A stretch of 64,000 bases of DNA from Candidatus Binatia bacterium (GTDB lineage: Bacteria > Desulfobacterota > Binatia > UBA12015), in assembly GCA_036563615.1 (NCBI GenBank), contig DATCMB010000006.1, positions 566,149 through 630,148 on the forward strand, read 5' to 3'. Below, one piece after another: positions 41,621 through 53,210 of the stretch (its first letter is position 1; every line of letters starts with the position of its first letter). A model generated the notes under the pieces. It did not search any database, was not told the origin of the DNA, and saw only the letters and a program-made list of their open reading frames with translations. The translations under genes and the position numbers were made by a program.

Positions 41621-41675
41621 CGGATGACGCCGCGCCGCCGCGTGCTAGTGTTCCGACACCGGCGGTTCCCACGCG

Positions 41676-42500
41676 ATGACGACCGCGCAGACGCAAACAC
41701 CCGACATCCTCGCCGAGATCGTCGCGCACCAGCGCGAGGTGGTGGCCGAGGCGCGCGCGCGCCGTCCCGTCGAGGAGCTGCAGCGCTCGCCCAGGTGGGA
41801 TACGCCGCGCCGCAGCTTGAGCGAAGCGCTGCGCAGCCGCCGGCCCGCGGTGATCGCCGAGTGCAAGCGCCGCTCGCCGTCGAAGGGTGTCCTGCGCGAT
41901 CCCTACGATCCGGTGGCGATCGCGCGCGGCTACGCCGCCGCCGGCGCGGCCGCCATCTCGGTGCTGACCAACGAGCGCTACTTCGGCGGCGCGCTCGACC
42001 ACCTGACCGCGGTGCGCGAGACGGTCCCCGTGCCGGTGCTGCGCAAGGACTTCGTGGTCGACGCCTACCAGCTCGCGGAGGCGCGCGCGGCCGGCGCCGA
42101 CGCGGTGCTGCTGATCGTCGCGGCGCTCACGCCGACGGAGCTCGCGGAGCTGCACCGCGGCGCGCTCGACCTCGGCCTCGAGGTGCTCACCGAGGTGCAC
42201 GACGAGCGCGAGCTCAAGCAGGCGATCGCGATCGGCGCACGCATCATCGGCATCAACAACCGCAACCTGCGCACCTTCGTCACCGACCTCGCGACCAGCG
42301 AGCGGCTCGCGCGCCTCGTGCCGGCGGACGCCATCGTGGTCGCCGAGAGCGGACTTCGCGACGGCGGCGATCTCGCGCGCCTCGCGCGCTCGGGGATCGG
42401 CGCGTTCCTGGTCGGCGAGGCGTTCATGAAGGCGCCGGAGCCCGGCGCGGCGCTCGCTGCGATGCTGCGCGAGTCGGCGGAGCGCGCAGAGGTACCATGA
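41676..42500 (+). CDS. trpC: Indole-3-glycerol-phosphate synthase
   Basis: TIM-barrel enzyme closing the indole ring; 274 residues. Catalytic segments are VIAECKRRSPSKGVL (about 55-69), AISVLTNERYFGGALDHLTA, VLRKDFVVDAYQLAEARAAG and IGINNRNLRTF, with the phosphate-binding AESGLRDGGDLARL near the end. Monofunctional, with trpF as a separate gene immediately after (ATGA). Confidence 0.96.
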   Translation: MTTAQTQTPDILAEIVAHQREVVAEARARRPVEELQRSPRWDTPRRSLSEALRSRRPAVIAECKRRSPSKGVLRDPYDPVAIARGYAAAGAAAISVLTNERYFGGALDHLTAVRETVPVPVLRKDFVVDAYQLAEARAAGADAVLLIVAALTPTELAELHRGALDLGLEVLTEVHDERELKQAIAIGARIIGINNRNLRTFVTDLATSERLARLVPADAIVVAESGLRDGGDLARLARSGIGAFLVGEAFMKAPEPGAALAAMLRESAERAEVP

Positions 42501-43141
42501 CGTCGGCGGGTCGAGCGGGCGAGCACGCGCCCGTGCGCGTCAAGATCTGCGGCGTGACGAGCTCCGCCGACGCGCGTGCGGCGGTCGAAGCCGGCGCCGA
42601 CATGGTCGGTCTCAACTTCTACCCGCGCAGCAAGCGGTACGTGACGCGCGAGCGCGCGCGTGAGATCGTCGCCGAGCTGCCGCCCGAGGTGTGGCGCGTC
42701 GGCGTGTTCGTCAACGCCGCGCGCGACGAGATCGAGCGGCTGCGCGACGAGCTCGAGCTCGACGCGATCCAGCTGCACGGCGACGAGGAGCCGGAGGTGG
42801 CGCAGGGCCTCGGCTGCACGGTGATCCGCGCCCTGCGTCTACGCGGACCGGACGACGCCGCGCGCGCGCTCGACCGCTGGCCGGTCGACTACCTGTTGTG
42901 CGAGGGCGACGCCGGCGCGTCGTACGGCGGCGCCGGCGCGTCGTTCGATTGGGCGTGGGCGCGCGCGGTGCCGCCCGCGCGTCTCTTCGTCGCAGGCGGT
43001 CTCACGCCCGAGAACGTCGCCGACGCGGTGCGCGCGCTCCGACCGTTCGCGGTCGACGTCGCGAGCGGCGTCGAGAGCGCGCCGGGCGTCAAGGACCACT
43101 CGCGGATGGCCGCGTTGGTGAAGCATGCAAAAGCTGCCTGA
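42497..43141 (+). CDS. trpF: Phosphoribosylanthranilate isomerase
   Basis: Amadori isomerase of 214 residues. The catalytic cysteine is in [20 protein letters not shown], with [13 protein letters not shown] and [20 protein letters not shown] following. The phosphate site is [15 protein letters not shown] and [16 protein letters not shown]. The last 17 bases overlap trpB. Confidence 0.96.
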   Translation: MTSAGRAGEHAPVRVKICGVTSSADARAAVEAGADMVGLNFYPRSKRYVTRERAREIVAELPPEVWRVGVFVNAARDEIERLRDELELDAIQLHGDEEPEVAQGLGCTVIRALRLRGPDDAARALDRWPVDYLLCEGDAGASYGGAGASFDWAWARAVPPARLFVAGGLTPENVADAVRALRPFAVDVASGVESAPGVKDHSRMAALVKHAKAA

Positions 43142-44342
43142 TCGTCGTGGACACTTCGGGCCGTTCGGCGGCCGCTACGTCAGCGAGACGCTGATGCCGG
43201 CGCTGCTCGAGCTCGAGGAAGCGTGGCTCAAGTTCCGCAAGGACAAGACCTTCAAGGCGGAGCTCGACGCGCTGCTCGCGGAGTACGTCGGCCGCCCGAC
43301 GCCGCTCACGCACGCGCGTCGCCTCTCGGAGGAGCTCGGCGGCGCGCAGATCTGGCTCAAGCGCGAGGACCTCTGTCACACCGGCGCGCACAAGATCAAC
43401 AACACCATGGGCCAGGTGCTGCTTGCCGTGCGCATGGGCAAGCGTCGCATCATCGCCGAGACCGGAGCCGGGCAGCACGGGGTCGCGTCGGCGACGGCAG
43501 CCGCGCGCTTCGGCCTCGAGTGCGAGGTCTTCATGGGCGCCGAGGACGTCCGGCGTCAAGCACTGAACGTCTTCCGGATGAAGCTGCTCGGCGCCAAGGT
43601 CCGCGTCGTCGAGAGCGGCAGCCGGACGCTCAAGGACGCGATGAACGAGGCGCTGCGCGACTGGATCAGCACCGTCGAGGACACCTACTACATGATCGGC
43701 TCCGCCGCGGGGCCGCATCCCTACCCGATGCTGGTGCGCGACCTGCAGAGCGTGATCGGACGCGAGGCGCGCCGGCAGATCCTCCGCGCGACCGGCAAGC
43801 TGCCCGACGTGCTGATCGCCTGCGTCGGCGGCGGCTCGAACGCGATCGGGCTCTTCCATCCGTTCCTCGGCGACGCGGGCGTGCGTCTCGTCGGCGTCGA
43901 GGCGGCGGGGCACGGCATCGAGACCGGCAAGCACGCGGCGACGCTCAACGCCGGACAGAGCGGCATCTTGCACGGCGCGAAGTCGTACCTCTTGCAGGAT
44001 GAGCTCGGACAGGTGCGCGAGGCGCACTCGATCTCGGCCGGCCTCGACTACCCGGGCGTCGGACCCGAGCACAGCTATCTCAAGGAGCACGGGCTCGCGA
44101 CCTACGTCACCGCGACCGACGACGAGGCGCTCGATGCGCTCGAGCGCCTGGCGCGCACCGAGGGCATCATCCCGGCGCTCGAGACCGCGCACGCGGTGGC
44201 GCACGCGATCCGCCTCGCGCCGACGATGGGACGCGAGCAGACGATCGTCGTCTCGCTGTCGGGGCGCGGCGACAAGGACATGGAAACCGTTGCCGCGGCG
44301 CGCGGCGACGCGATCCGCGCGGCCGGCGGAGCAGGGCAGTGA
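43125..44342 (+). CDS. trpB: Tryptophan synthase beta chain
   Basis: PLP enzyme joining indole and serine; 405 residues. The PLP lysine is K90 in [14 protein letters not shown], followed by [20 protein letters not shown]. The phosphate clamp is [10 protein letters not shown] (about 234-243). It is the standard TrpB1 type, partner of the adjacent TrpA. The start lies inside the end of trpF, and the stop overlaps trpA (GTGA). Confidence 0.97.
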   Translation: MQKLPDRRGHFGPFGGRYVSETLMPALLELEEAWLKFRKDKTFKAELDALLAEYVGRPTPLTHARRLSEELGGAQIWLKREDLCHTGAHKINNTMGQVLLAVRMGKRRIIAETGAGQHGVASATAAARFGLECEVFMGAEDVRRQALNVFRMKLLGAKVRVVESGSRTLKDAMNEALRDWISTVEDTYYMIGSAAGPHPYPMLVRDLQSVIGREARRQILRATGKLPDVLIACVGGGSNAIGLFHPFLGDAGVRLVGVEAAGHGIETGKHAATLNAGQSGILHGAKSYLLQDELGQVREAHSISAGLDYPGVGPEHSYLKEHGLATYVTATDDEALDALERLARTEGIIPALETAHAVAHAIRLAPTMGREQTIVVSLSGRGDKDMETVAAARGDAIRAAGGAGQ

Positions 44343-45214
44343 CGGTCTCGGTTTCGCAGCCACAGGCGAGCGGCACGCGCGCGGCGCGCGTCGACTCGGG
44401 GAGCAGCCGTCTCGCGCGGCGCTTCGCCGAGCTGCGCGAGCGCAACGAGGCCGCGTTCATTCCCTTTCTCATGGCCGGCGACCGCGGCCTCGACACGACC
44501 GCGCAGCTGATGGACGCGCTCGTCCGCGCCGGCGCCGACGTGATCGAGCTCGGCGTGCCGTTCTCCGATCCGATGGCGGACGGGCCGATCCACCAGCGCG
44601 CCGCCGAGCGCGCGCTGCGCGCCGGCACGACGCTGCGCGGCGTGCTCGACCTGGTCGCCGACTTCCGCCGTCGCTCGGACGTGCCGGTGGTCGTCTTCGG
44701 CTACGCGAATCCGTTCGTGCGCTTCGGCCCGGACGCGCTCGCGCACGCCGTCGCTTCGGCGGGCGCGGACGCGGTGCTGTGCGTCGACATGCCGCCCGAG
44801 GAGGCGGACGAGCTGCGCGTGCCGCTGCGCGCCGCGGGGCTCGACATGATCTTCCTGCTCGCGCCGACGAGCACGCGCGAGCGCATTCGCCGCGTGCTGC
44901 GCACGGCGTCGGGCTTCGTCTACTTCGTCTCGGTCACCGGCGTGACCGGCGTGAAGGCCGCCGACCCCGAGCGCATCGCGGACCTCGTGAAGAGCATCCG
45001 CGCGGAGACGACGCTGCCGGTCGGCGTCGGCTTCGGCATCTCGACGCCCGAGCAGGCGGCGCGCGTGAGCGCGATCTCGGACGCCGTCATCGTCGGGAGC
45101 GCGCTCTCGAAGCTCGTCGAGGACGCCGCGGACGGCGCCGACGCGGTGGCGTCCGTCGAGGCGCTGGCTCGCGAGCTCAAGCGCGCGACCCGTCGGAAGG
45201 AAGCGCGCGCGTGA
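44339..45214 (+). CDS. trpA: Tryptophan synthase alpha chain
   Basis: Cleaves indole-3-glycerol phosphate and channels indole to TrpB. It has 291 residues, with a GTG start and about 20 extra polar residues at the front. Catalytic E70 and D81 sit in [27 protein letters not shown] and [18 protein letters not shown] are family signatures. The stop overlaps accD (GTGA). Confidence 0.96.
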   Translation: MTVSVSQPQASGTRAARVDSGSSRLARRFAELRERNEAAFIPFLMAGDRGLDTTAQLMDALVRAGADVIELGVPFSDPMADGPIHQRAAERALRAGTTLRGVLDLVADFRRRSDVPVVVFGYANPFVRFGPDALAHAVASAGADAVLCVDMPPEEADELRVPLRAAGLDMIFLLAPTSTRERIRRVLRTASGFVYFVSVTGVTGVKAADPERIADLVKSIRAETTLPVGVGFGISTPEQAARVSAISDAVIVGSALSKLVEDAADGADAVASVEALARELKRATRRKEARA

Positions 45215-46101
45215 AGCGCAACGGGCCGTCCGGCTCTCCGACCGCGCCGGCGTCGCGCAGCCGGGGCGCCGCGCGTCCCGCCCGCGCCGACGCGCAGGAG
45301 AAGGCGCTCTTCGTCCGCTGTCCGTCGTGTCGCGAGACGGCGTACCGCAAGGACGTCGAGCGACGGCTCAACGTCTGCGGCAACTGCGGCCATCATTTTC
45401 GCTTGACGGTGGAGGAGCGTCTCCTGATCACCGTCGACCGCGGCTCGTTCGTCGAGACCAACGCCGAGCTGATCGCGAGCGACCCGCTCGGCTGGGTCGA
45501 TCAGCAGCCGTACCCCGAGCGGCTCGCCGCCGCCCGCGAGACGACCGGCCACGGCGACGCCGTCGTCACCGGACGCGCGGCGATCGACGGCATCCCGGTC
45601 GCGCTCGCGGTCTTCGACTTCCACTTCATGGGCGGCAGCATGGGGACCGTCGTCGGCGAGAAGCTCGCGCGGCTCGTCGAGGACGCGATCGAGCGGCGGC
45701 TGCCGCTGCTGATCTTCGCGGCGTCTGGCGGCGCGCGCATGCAGGAAGGGACGCTGTCGCTCTTCCAGATGGCGAAGGTCTCCTCGATGCTCGCGCGGCT
45801 GCGCGAGGCGGGGCTGCCGTACATCTGCGTGCTGACCGATCCGACGACCGGCGGCGTCGCCGCGTCGCTCGCGATGCAGGGCGACGTGCAGATCGCCGAG
45901 CCCGGCGCGCTGATCGGCTTCGCCGGACCGCGCGTCATCGAGCAGACCATCCACCAGACGCTGCCGAAGGGCTTCCAGAGCGCCGAGATGGTGCTCGAGC
46001 ACGGCATGCTCGACATAGTGGTGCCGCGCCGCGAGATGCGCGACACGCTCGCGCGCCTGCTGCGCGTGCTGACGCGCGGACGCGCCGCGCGCGGCGCCTG
46101 A
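45211..46101 (+). CDS. accD: Acetyl-CoA carboxylase carboxyltransferase subunit beta
   Basis: Forms malonyl-CoA with AccA in fatty acid synthesis. It has 296 residues. An Arg/Ala/Pro-rich N-terminal stretch of about 30 precedes the zinc ribbon C37/C40/C56/C59 (CPSC, CGNC). The crotonase-fold core contains FAASGGARMQEGTLSLFQMA and TDPTTGGVAASLAMQGDV. The GTG start is coupled to trpA; the trpA-accD-folC string is widespread. Confidence 0.96.
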   Translation: MKRNGPSGSPTAPASRSRGAARPARADAQEKALFVRCPSCRETAYRKDVERRLNVCGNCGHHFRLTVEERLLITVDRGSFVETNAELIASDPLGWVDQQPYPERLAAARETTGHGDAVVTGRAAIDGIPVALAVFDFHFMGGSMGTVVGEKLARLVEDAIERRLPLLIFAASGGARMQEGTLSLFQMAKVSSMLARLREAGLPYICVLTDPTTGGVAASLAMQGDVQIAEPGALIGFAGPRVIEQTIHQTLPKGFQSAEMVLEHGMLDIVVPRREMRDTLARLLRVLTRGRAARGA

Positions 46102-46125
46102 CGGCACGCGCCGCCCGTCCGCGCC

Positions 46126-47394
46126 GTGACCTACGACCAAACGATCGCCTGGCTGGTCGGGCTCGAGGCGACGCGCGGGTGGGACCTGAAGCTCGAGCGC
46201 GTGCGCGCAGCGCTCGCCCGGCTCGGCTCGCCGGAGCGCCGCTATCCGTCGGTGCTGATCGCGGGCACGAACGGGAAGGGCTCGACCGCCGCGATCGTGC
46301 ACGCGGCGCTCGGCGCCGCGGGGCGGCAGATCGGTCTCTACACCTCGCCGCACCTCGTGCACTTCACCGAGCGGATCCGCATCGGGGACGCCGAGATCGC
46401 GCGTGACGACGTCGTGCGGCTCGTGCGCGAGCTGCGCGCCGCGGTCGACGTCGAGGGGACGGGCCTGACCTTCTTCGAGGTGGGGACGCTGCTCGCGCTG
46501 GTCGCGTTCGCCGAGGCGGGCGTCGACCTCGCCGTGCTCGAGGTCGGGCTGGGCGGCCGCTTGGATGCCACCAACGTCGTCGAGCCGATCGCGTCCGCCG
46601 TCACCGCGATCGACTACGACCACGAGGAGTGGCTCGGCGAGACGCTGGCCGACATCGCGCGCGAGAAGGCCGGCGTGATGCGGCCCGGCAAACCTTTCGT
46701 CCTCGGGCCCGGCATCGCTGCGCCCGCGCGAGACGCGCTGCTCGCCGAGGCGGCGCGGATCGGCGCGCGCGTCGTCGAGGTGAAGGAGGGCACCGTCGCA
46801 GACGTCCATGCGCTTGCGCTGAGCGGTGAGCACATGCGACGCAACGCTGCGGTGGCGGGCAGCCTGCTGGAGGTGATCGGTGCGGCCGAGCCGCGCCTCG
46901 CGGTCGACGACGCGACGTTCGAGCGCGCTCTCCGCAGCGTACGCTGGCCGGGTCGGCTCGCGATCGTGCACGAGTCGCCGCGCGTCGTCGTCGACGGTGC
47001 GCACAACGTGCAGGGCGTTCTCGCGCTGCGCGCAGCCCTGCCGGCGATCACGGGCAACGTCCCCGTGCGTCTGATCTTCTCGGCGATGCGCGACAAGCAC
47101 TGGCGCGAGATGGCGCAGCTCCTCGCGCCGCTCGCACGCGAGGTCGTGGTCACGGAGATCGGCGGCAAGCGCGGCCTCTCGGGTGCCGAGCTGGCGACCG
47201 CGTTCCCGGCGTCGCTCGAGCCGCGGATCATCGCGTCGCCGGCGCAAGCGCTCACGACGCTGATCGCGGAGGACGCCGGCGCGCCGATCCTGGTCACGGG
47301 CTCGCTGTTCCTGGTCGGAATGGTCTACGCCGAGCTCATGGCGAGGACGGGGGTGCGCAGCGTGTACGACTTCGTCGCCGCGGGGGCCGCGTGA
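46126..47394 (+). CDS. folC: Dihydrofolate/folylpolyglutamate synthase
   Basis: ATP-dependent ligase adding glutamate to dihydropteroate and folates. It has 422 residues with a GTG start. The P-loop is GTNGKGS (47-53). YTSPHLVHFTERIRI, LEVGLGGRLDATNVV and the C-terminal domain PRVVVDGAHNVQGVLALRAA are Mur-ligase-like family features. Whether it is bifunctional cannot be seen directly. The stop overlaps lptD (GTGA). Confidence 0.94.
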   Translation: MTYDQTIAWLVGLEATRGWDLKLERVRAALARLGSPERRYPSVLIAGTNGKGSTAAIVHAALGAAGRQIGLYTSPHLVHFTERIRIGDAEIARDDVVRLVRELRAAVDVEGTGLTFFEVGTLLALVAFAEAGVDLAVLEVGLGGRLDATNVVEPIASAVTAIDYDHEEWLGETLADIAREKAGVMRPGKPFVLGPGIAAPARDALLAEAARIGARVVEVKEGTVADVHALALSGEHMRRNAAVAGSLLEVIGAAEPRLAVDDATFERALRSVRWPGRLAIVHESPRVVVDGAHNVQGVLALRAALPAITGNVPVRLIFSAMRDKHWREMAQLLAPLAREVVVTEIGGKRGLSGAELATAFPASLEPRIIASPAQALTTLIAEDAGAPILVTGSLFLVGMVYAELMARTGVRSVYDFVAAGAA

Positions 47395-49892
47395 GACGCG
47401 CGCGCCGCACGACGCTGCCCCGCGCGTGGCTCAGGGCGGCGACGCGCGCGGTGCTCGCTCTCCTGCTACCGCTCTACCTCGGGGGCGTTGGGCTCGTCCG
47501 GCAGGGACACGCGCAGGCGGTGCCGGGTCTGCTCGGGGTGGACGGCCGCGGCGATCAGCCGCTCACCGTCGACGCCGACGACCTGTCCTACGACCGCGAG
47601 GCGGACACCGTCCGTGCGCGCGGCGACGTCATGGTGACGATCGGCGGCAGCGTGCTCGCGGCGGACGAGATCGAGATCGACCGCAAGCGAGGGGAGGCGA
47701 GGGCGAGCGGCTCCGTCGTGCTCGAGGATCCGCGGGGCCGCATCCGCGCGGACCGCGCGGAGTTCCGGCTCGAGGACGAGACCGGCTACCTCGAGGAAGG
47801 CTACCTCTACCTGCCGCAGACGCGCTTCCAGATCACCGGCGCGCGGCTCGAGAAGGGCATCGGCCAGAGCTACCGCATCTGGGACGGGACGCTCACGACC
47901 TGCCAGTGCGAGGACGGCGCGCCGGACTGGAGCATCTCGGGCGAGGAGATCGACGTCGAGCTCGGCGGCTGGGGGACGCTGCGCGACGGCGTCTTCAAGA
48001 TCAAAGATCGCGCGATCCTGTACCTGCCCTACGGCGTCTTCCCGCTGCTGCGCGACCGCCAGACCGGCTTCCTGTTCCCGCGCTCCGGCTACGAGACGAG
48101 CCGCGGCTTCCAGTACGTCCAGCCCTTCTACTGGGCGATCGACAAGAGCAGCGACGCGACCATCTCGCTCGACGTCGAGACGGCGGCCCGTCTCGGCCTC
48201 CTCGCCGAGTACCGCTACCTGTGGTCGGCCACCGCCGGCGGCAACCTCGGGCTCACCTACTTCAACGAGCGCATCCGCGGCACGACGGCCGACGAGGTGG
48301 TGAACCCGCAGACGCTCGCCAACCCGGACATCCCCGAGAACCGCGGCAGCATCATCGGCTACCACCAGCAGGTCGGCCCCGGCGGCAGCCGCATCTACGT
48401 GCAGCCCTTCCTGGTCAGCGACAACCTGTTCCTGCGCGACATGAACGTGCTGACCGATCTGCCGTACGAGAACATCAACCTGACGACGCTGCGCTACACG
48501 ACGTCGCGCGCCGGCATCGCCAAGGTGTGGGACTGGGGCCTCGCGAAGGGCGAGGTCACCTGGAAGCAGGATCTGATCGGCAAGCAGTCGCGCGTGCCGC
48601 AGGCGCTGCCGCGGCTCACCTTCCAGGCGCGCGACAGCCTGTTCGACTCGCGTCTCCTGCTGCGGCTCAACGCGGAGGCCGTCGAGTACTACCGCGCGCC
48701 GCTCGCCTCGGGTCCGCGCTTCGACCTCGCGCCGGAAGCGCAGATCCCGTTCCGCCTCGGTCCGTACGCGTACGGCAACCTGCGGCTGATCCTGCGCGAG
48801 ACCGTCTACTATCTCTTCGACAACGAGATCCCGTTTGGCCCGGCCATGGTGGACCCGGAGACCGGCGAGCAGACCTTCGCCACGCGCCTCGTGCCGCACT
48901 ACCAGCACCGCGAGATCCTGCAGGTGATCAACAACGTGCAGAGCGAGGTGTCGCGGGTCTTCGACGTCGACGGGCACCTGGGCTCGATCCGCAAGCTCAA
49001 GCACACGATCGAGCCCTTCCTCGCCTACAACTACACGCCGGTCGTCTCGCAGGACGATCTGCCGCTCTACGACGCGATCGACCGCATCCGCGCGCGCAAC
49101 GCGATCACGTACGGCTTCACGACGCGGCTTCTCGCCAAGGTGCGGACGGGCCGCACGTCGCTCCTGACGGAGCCCGTGCCGAGCGGCGAGACGCTCGCCA
49201 ACCCGCTGGTCGGCGACCAGCCGTACGGTCCGCCAGCCGAGCCGAGCATCTCGGGCGACTCGCCGCAGGCGGTCGAGGACGAGCGCATCCGCGAGCTCGC
49301 GCGCGCGACGATCCGCCAGAGCTACGAGATCTCGCAGCCGGTGATTCCGGGCCAGCACTTCTCCGGCGTCGAGATCGGCGCGCGCATCACGCCGGTCACC
49401 TTCTTCGGCATGCAGGGGCGGCTCGTGTACTCGGTCGAGAACCCGCGCCTGCAGTACGCGGCGGTCGGCGCCAACCTGTGGGATCCGCGGCCGATCGCGG
49501 GTCCGGACGATCTCTTCCTGCCGCAGCTTCGACCGGTGAACTCGCTGTCGCTGTTCTACCAGTTCACCGGCGGCGGCGCGGTCGAGAACCTCAACGTCGC
49601 GACGACCTACCGCGTGACGAACAACTTCGCGCTGTCCTACCTCGGCCGCTTCGACGCGCTCGACAACACGTTCCTCGAGAACTGGGCGGGCTTCCGCCTG
49701 ATCTCGTCGTGCGACTGCTGGGTCGTCGACGTCGCCTTCATCGACCGCGTCAACCCGGACACGACCGGGGTGCGCGTGCAGGTCTCGCTGATCGGCCTCG
49801 GTTCCTTCGGGCAGCAGCCGTTCCAGCACACCTTTGCCGGCGCGGCGCTGCCGCGTCAGATCGACCCGACCGGCGTCGGGAGATCGTATTGA
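47391..49892 (+). CDS. lptD: LPS-assembly outer-membrane protein LptD
   Basis: Beta-barrel translocon that inserts lipopolysaccharide into the outer leaflet with LptE. It has 833 residues. A long signal peptide (about 1-43, ending GHAQA) is followed by an OstA/LptA-like jellyroll domain (about 55-170; LSYDREADTVRARGDVMV), then the large barrel domain with GVFPLLRDRQTGFLFPRSGY. The final residues contain SSCDCW. GTG start overlapping folC. lptF and lptG lie about 45 kb away in this window. Confidence 0.93.
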   Translation: MRRARRTTLPRAWLRAATRAVLALLLPLYLGGVGLVRQGHAQAVPGLLGVDGRGDQPLTVDADDLSYDREADTVRARGDVMVTIGGSVLAADEIEIDRKRGEARASGSVVLEDPRGRIRADRAEFRLEDETGYLEEGYLYLPQTRFQITGARLEKGIGQSYRIWDGTLTTCQCEDGAPDWSISGEEIDVELGGWGTLRDGVFKIKDRAILYLPYGVFPLLRDRQTGFLFPRSGYETSRGFQYVQPFYWAIDKSSDATISLDVETAARLGLLAEYRYLWSATAGGNLGLTYFNERIRGTTADEVVNPQTLANPDIPENRGSIIGYHQQVGPGGSRIYVQPFLVSDNLFLRDMNVLTDLPYENINLTTLRYTTSRAGIAKVWDWGLAKGEVTWKQDLIGKQSRVPQALPRLTFQARDSLFDSRLLLRLNAEAVEYYRAPLASGPRFDLAPEAQIPFRLGPYAYGNLRLILRETVYYLFDNEIPFGPAMVDPETGEQTFATRLVPHYQHREILQVINNVQSEVSRVFDVDGHLGSIRKLKHTIEPFLAYNYTPVVSQDDLPLYDAIDRIRARNAITYGFTTRLLAKVRTGRTSLLTEPVPSGETLANPLVGDQPYGPPAEPSISGDSPQAVEDERIRELARATIRQSYEISQPVIPGQHFSGVEIGARITPVTFFGMQGRLVYSVENPRLQYAAVGANLWDPRPIAGPDDLFLPQLRPVNSLSLFYQFTGGGAVENLNVATTYRVTNNFALSYLGRFDALDNTFLENWAGFRLISSCDCWVVDVAFIDRVNPDTTGVRVQVSLIGLGSFGQQPFQHTFAGAALPRQIDPTGVGRSY

Positions 49893-50806
49893 CCGCGACG
49901 GCGCCGGCGCTCTCCGTCGTCATCCCCGCGTACCGGGCCGAGCGCACGATCGGCGCGTGCCTCGCGTCGCTCGCCGCGCAGGAGAACGCGCCGCCCTTCG
50001 AGGTGATCGTCGTCGACAGCTCGCCCGACGACGCGACCGCGGACGAGGTGCGTCGAGCGCACGCCGCTGCGCCCTTGCTGCGCCTCGAGGTGCTGCGTCT
50101 GCCGACGCGGGCGCATCCCGGCGTGGCGCGCAACGAGGGCGCGCGTACCGCGCGCGCGCCGCGACTCTTGTTCCTCGACAGCGACTGCGTCGCGGCGCCG
50201 GATCTGGTCGCGTCCGCGGTGCGCGCGCTCGACGCCGGCGCGAGCGCCGTGTCGGGCGCGATCGCGCTCGCGGCGCCGGCGCGTCCGTCGGCGCGGCTGC
50301 GTCACCTGCTCGAGTTCAAGGAGTCGCTGCCGAGCTGTCCGCCGCGACGCACGTGGATGCTGCCGTCGGCGTGCCTCGCGATGCGGCGCGACGTCTGGGA
50401 GAGGCACGGCGGCTTTCCGGACGCGCGCGCGTCGGAGGACTGGCTGCTCGGCTGGCGCATGTGGCAGGCCGGCGAGGATCTGCGCTTCGATCCGGCGCTG
50501 CGCGTCACGCACCGCACGCCCGCCGGCTGGCGGGCGCTCTGGCGCTACTCGGCCCTCCTCGGATTCCACTCGGGCGTCGCGCGCCGACGCGGTGGGCTGC
50601 CGGGGCAGGCCTTCGTGCGGCGTCCGGCGCTTGCCGTGCTGCTGCCGTTCGGACGGACCGCGCGCGCGTTCGCCTGGTGCGCGCGCCACGCGCGCGGCGA
50701 GCTGCCGTTCCTGCTGCTCTACTGGCCGGCGTACCTGGCCTACGCCGGGGTGTGGGCGAAGGGTTTCCGCGACGGGGTGCTCGCGGAGGACGAGCCTCGC
50801 GGCTGA
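49889..50806 (+). CDS. Family 2 glycosyltransferase, TTG start
   Basis: GT-A fold inverting glycosyltransferase of 305 residues. ALSVVIPAYRAERTIGACLA begins the nucleotide-binding domain, the DxD motif is DSD (97-99), and SEDWLLGWRMWQAGEDLRFD resembles the catalytic-base and acceptor region. A hydrophobic stretch near the C-terminus (LPFLLLYWPAYLAYAG) may be membrane-associated. The only fitting start is TTG at 49889, in a TTGA overlap with the lptD stop. Donor and acceptor are unknown. Confidence 0.82.
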   Translation: MTATAPALSVVIPAYRAERTIGACLASLAAQENAPPFEVIVVDSSPDDATADEVRRAHAAAPLLRLEVLRLPTRAHPGVARNEGARTARAPRLLFLDSDCVAAPDLVASAVRALDAGASAVSGAIALAAPARPSARLRHLLEFKESLPSCPPRRTWMLPSACLAMRRDVWERHGGFPDARASEDWLLGWRMWQAGEDLRFDPALRVTHRTPAGWRALWRYSALLGFHSGVARRRGGLPGQAFVRRPALAVLLPFGRTARAFAWCARHARGELPFLLLYWPAYLAYAGVWAKGFRDGVLAEDEPRG

Positions 50807-50864
50807 GCCGCTGCGAACGACCAGGCTTGCCAGCGAGCGCGCCACGCCGTAGGGATGGCGGCGA

Positions 50865-52218
<1,354 letters not shown>

Positions 52219-52225
52219 GACGGCG

Positions 52226-53179
52226 GTGCGCGTCCTGGTGTTCGGGGTGACCGGCTTCGCCGGTCGCTACCTGGCGCGCGAGCTGCGCGAGCTCGGCCAC
52301 GAGGTCTGGGGCGCCGCGCGACGTCCGTCGAGCGACGCGGCCGCGCGGCATCCGATTGCGCTCGACGGCGTCCGACTGCTGCGCTGCGACGTCGGCGAGG
52401 CCGAGGAGGTGCGCGACGTGCTCGCCGCAGCGCAGCCGGACGCGATCGTGCTGCTCTCCGGCGTGTCGTCGCCGCCCGAGGCGAACCGTCGTCCGCAGGA
52501 CGCGTACCGCGTGCACGTCGGCGGCACGCTGAACGTGCTCTCTGCGGTCGCGAGTACGCAGCCGTCGCGGCGCGTGCTGCTCGTGACCTCGAGCGAGGTC
52601 TATGGCGCCAGCGGGCGCGACGCCTCGCCGCTGACGGAGGACGTGCCGCTGCAGCCGACGACGGTCTACGCCGCGAGCAAGGCGGCCGCGGATCTCGCGG
52701 CGAAGGCGTTCGCCGCGTCGCACGGCTGCGACGTGGTCTGCGTGCGGCCGTTCAACCACACCGGCCCCGGCCAGCGCGAGGACTTCGTCTGTCCGGACTT
52801 CGCCGCCCAGGTCGCCGGGATCGCGCTCGGACGGCGTGCGCCGGTGATCGAGGTCGGCAACCTCGACGTCCGCCGCGACTTCACGGACGTGCGCGACGTC
52901 GTGCGCGGCTACGTCGCGGCGCTCCTGCGCGGGCGACGGGGCGAGACGTACAATTTGTGCTCGGGGCACGGGACCTCGATCCGGGAAATCCTGACCACGC
53001 TGTGCGAGCTCGCCGGCGTCGAGCCGGAGGTCCGTCCGGCCGCGGCGCGCCAGCGCCCCGCCGAGGTGCCCGCCTACTGGGGCAGCGCGCGCAAGGCGGA
53101 GGTCGAGCTCGGCTGGCGTCCGGAGATCCCGCTGCGCACGACGCTCGCCGATCTGCTCGAGTTCAGCCGAAACGCGTGA
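52226..53179 (+). CDS. rmd: NAD(P)-dependent epimerase/reductase, probably GDP-6-deoxy-D-mannose reductase
   Basis: Extended SDR of 317 residues with a GTG start. It has G7xxG10xxG13 in FGVTGFAGRYLA, serines in TSSEVYG (121-127), and Y148/K152 in YAASK. RPFNHTGPGQREDFVCPDFA matches Rmd-type reductases that convert the Gmd product to GDP-D-rhamnose. An alternative is a related epimerase/reductase giving another 6-deoxyhexose. Only 7 bases from gmd. Confidence 0.78.
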   Translation: MRVLVFGVTGFAGRYLARELRELGHEVWGAARRPSSDAAARHPIALDGVRLLRCDVGEAEEVRDVLAAAQPDAIVLLSGVSSPPEANRRPQDAYRVHVGGTLNVLSAVASTQPSRRVLLVTSSEVYGASGRDASPLTEDVPLQPTTVYAASKAAADLAAKAFAASHGCDVVCVRPFNHTGPGQREDFVCPDFAAQVAGIALGRRAPVIEVGNLDVRRDFTDVRDVVRGYVAALLRGRRGETYNLCSGHGTSIREILTTLCELAGVEPEVRPAAARQRPAEVPAYWGSARKAEVELGWRPEIPLRTTLADLLEFSRNA

Positions 53180-53210
53180 AGCCCGCGGCGCTTCGGGCGT
53201 CGAACACGGC

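Noticed and set aside
47466..49829. A 787-codon - strand open frame opposite lptD
   Set aside because: Composition is that of a shadow frame (Arg/Glu/Val/Leu/Asp repeats); lptD on the + strand has a signal peptide and family domains.
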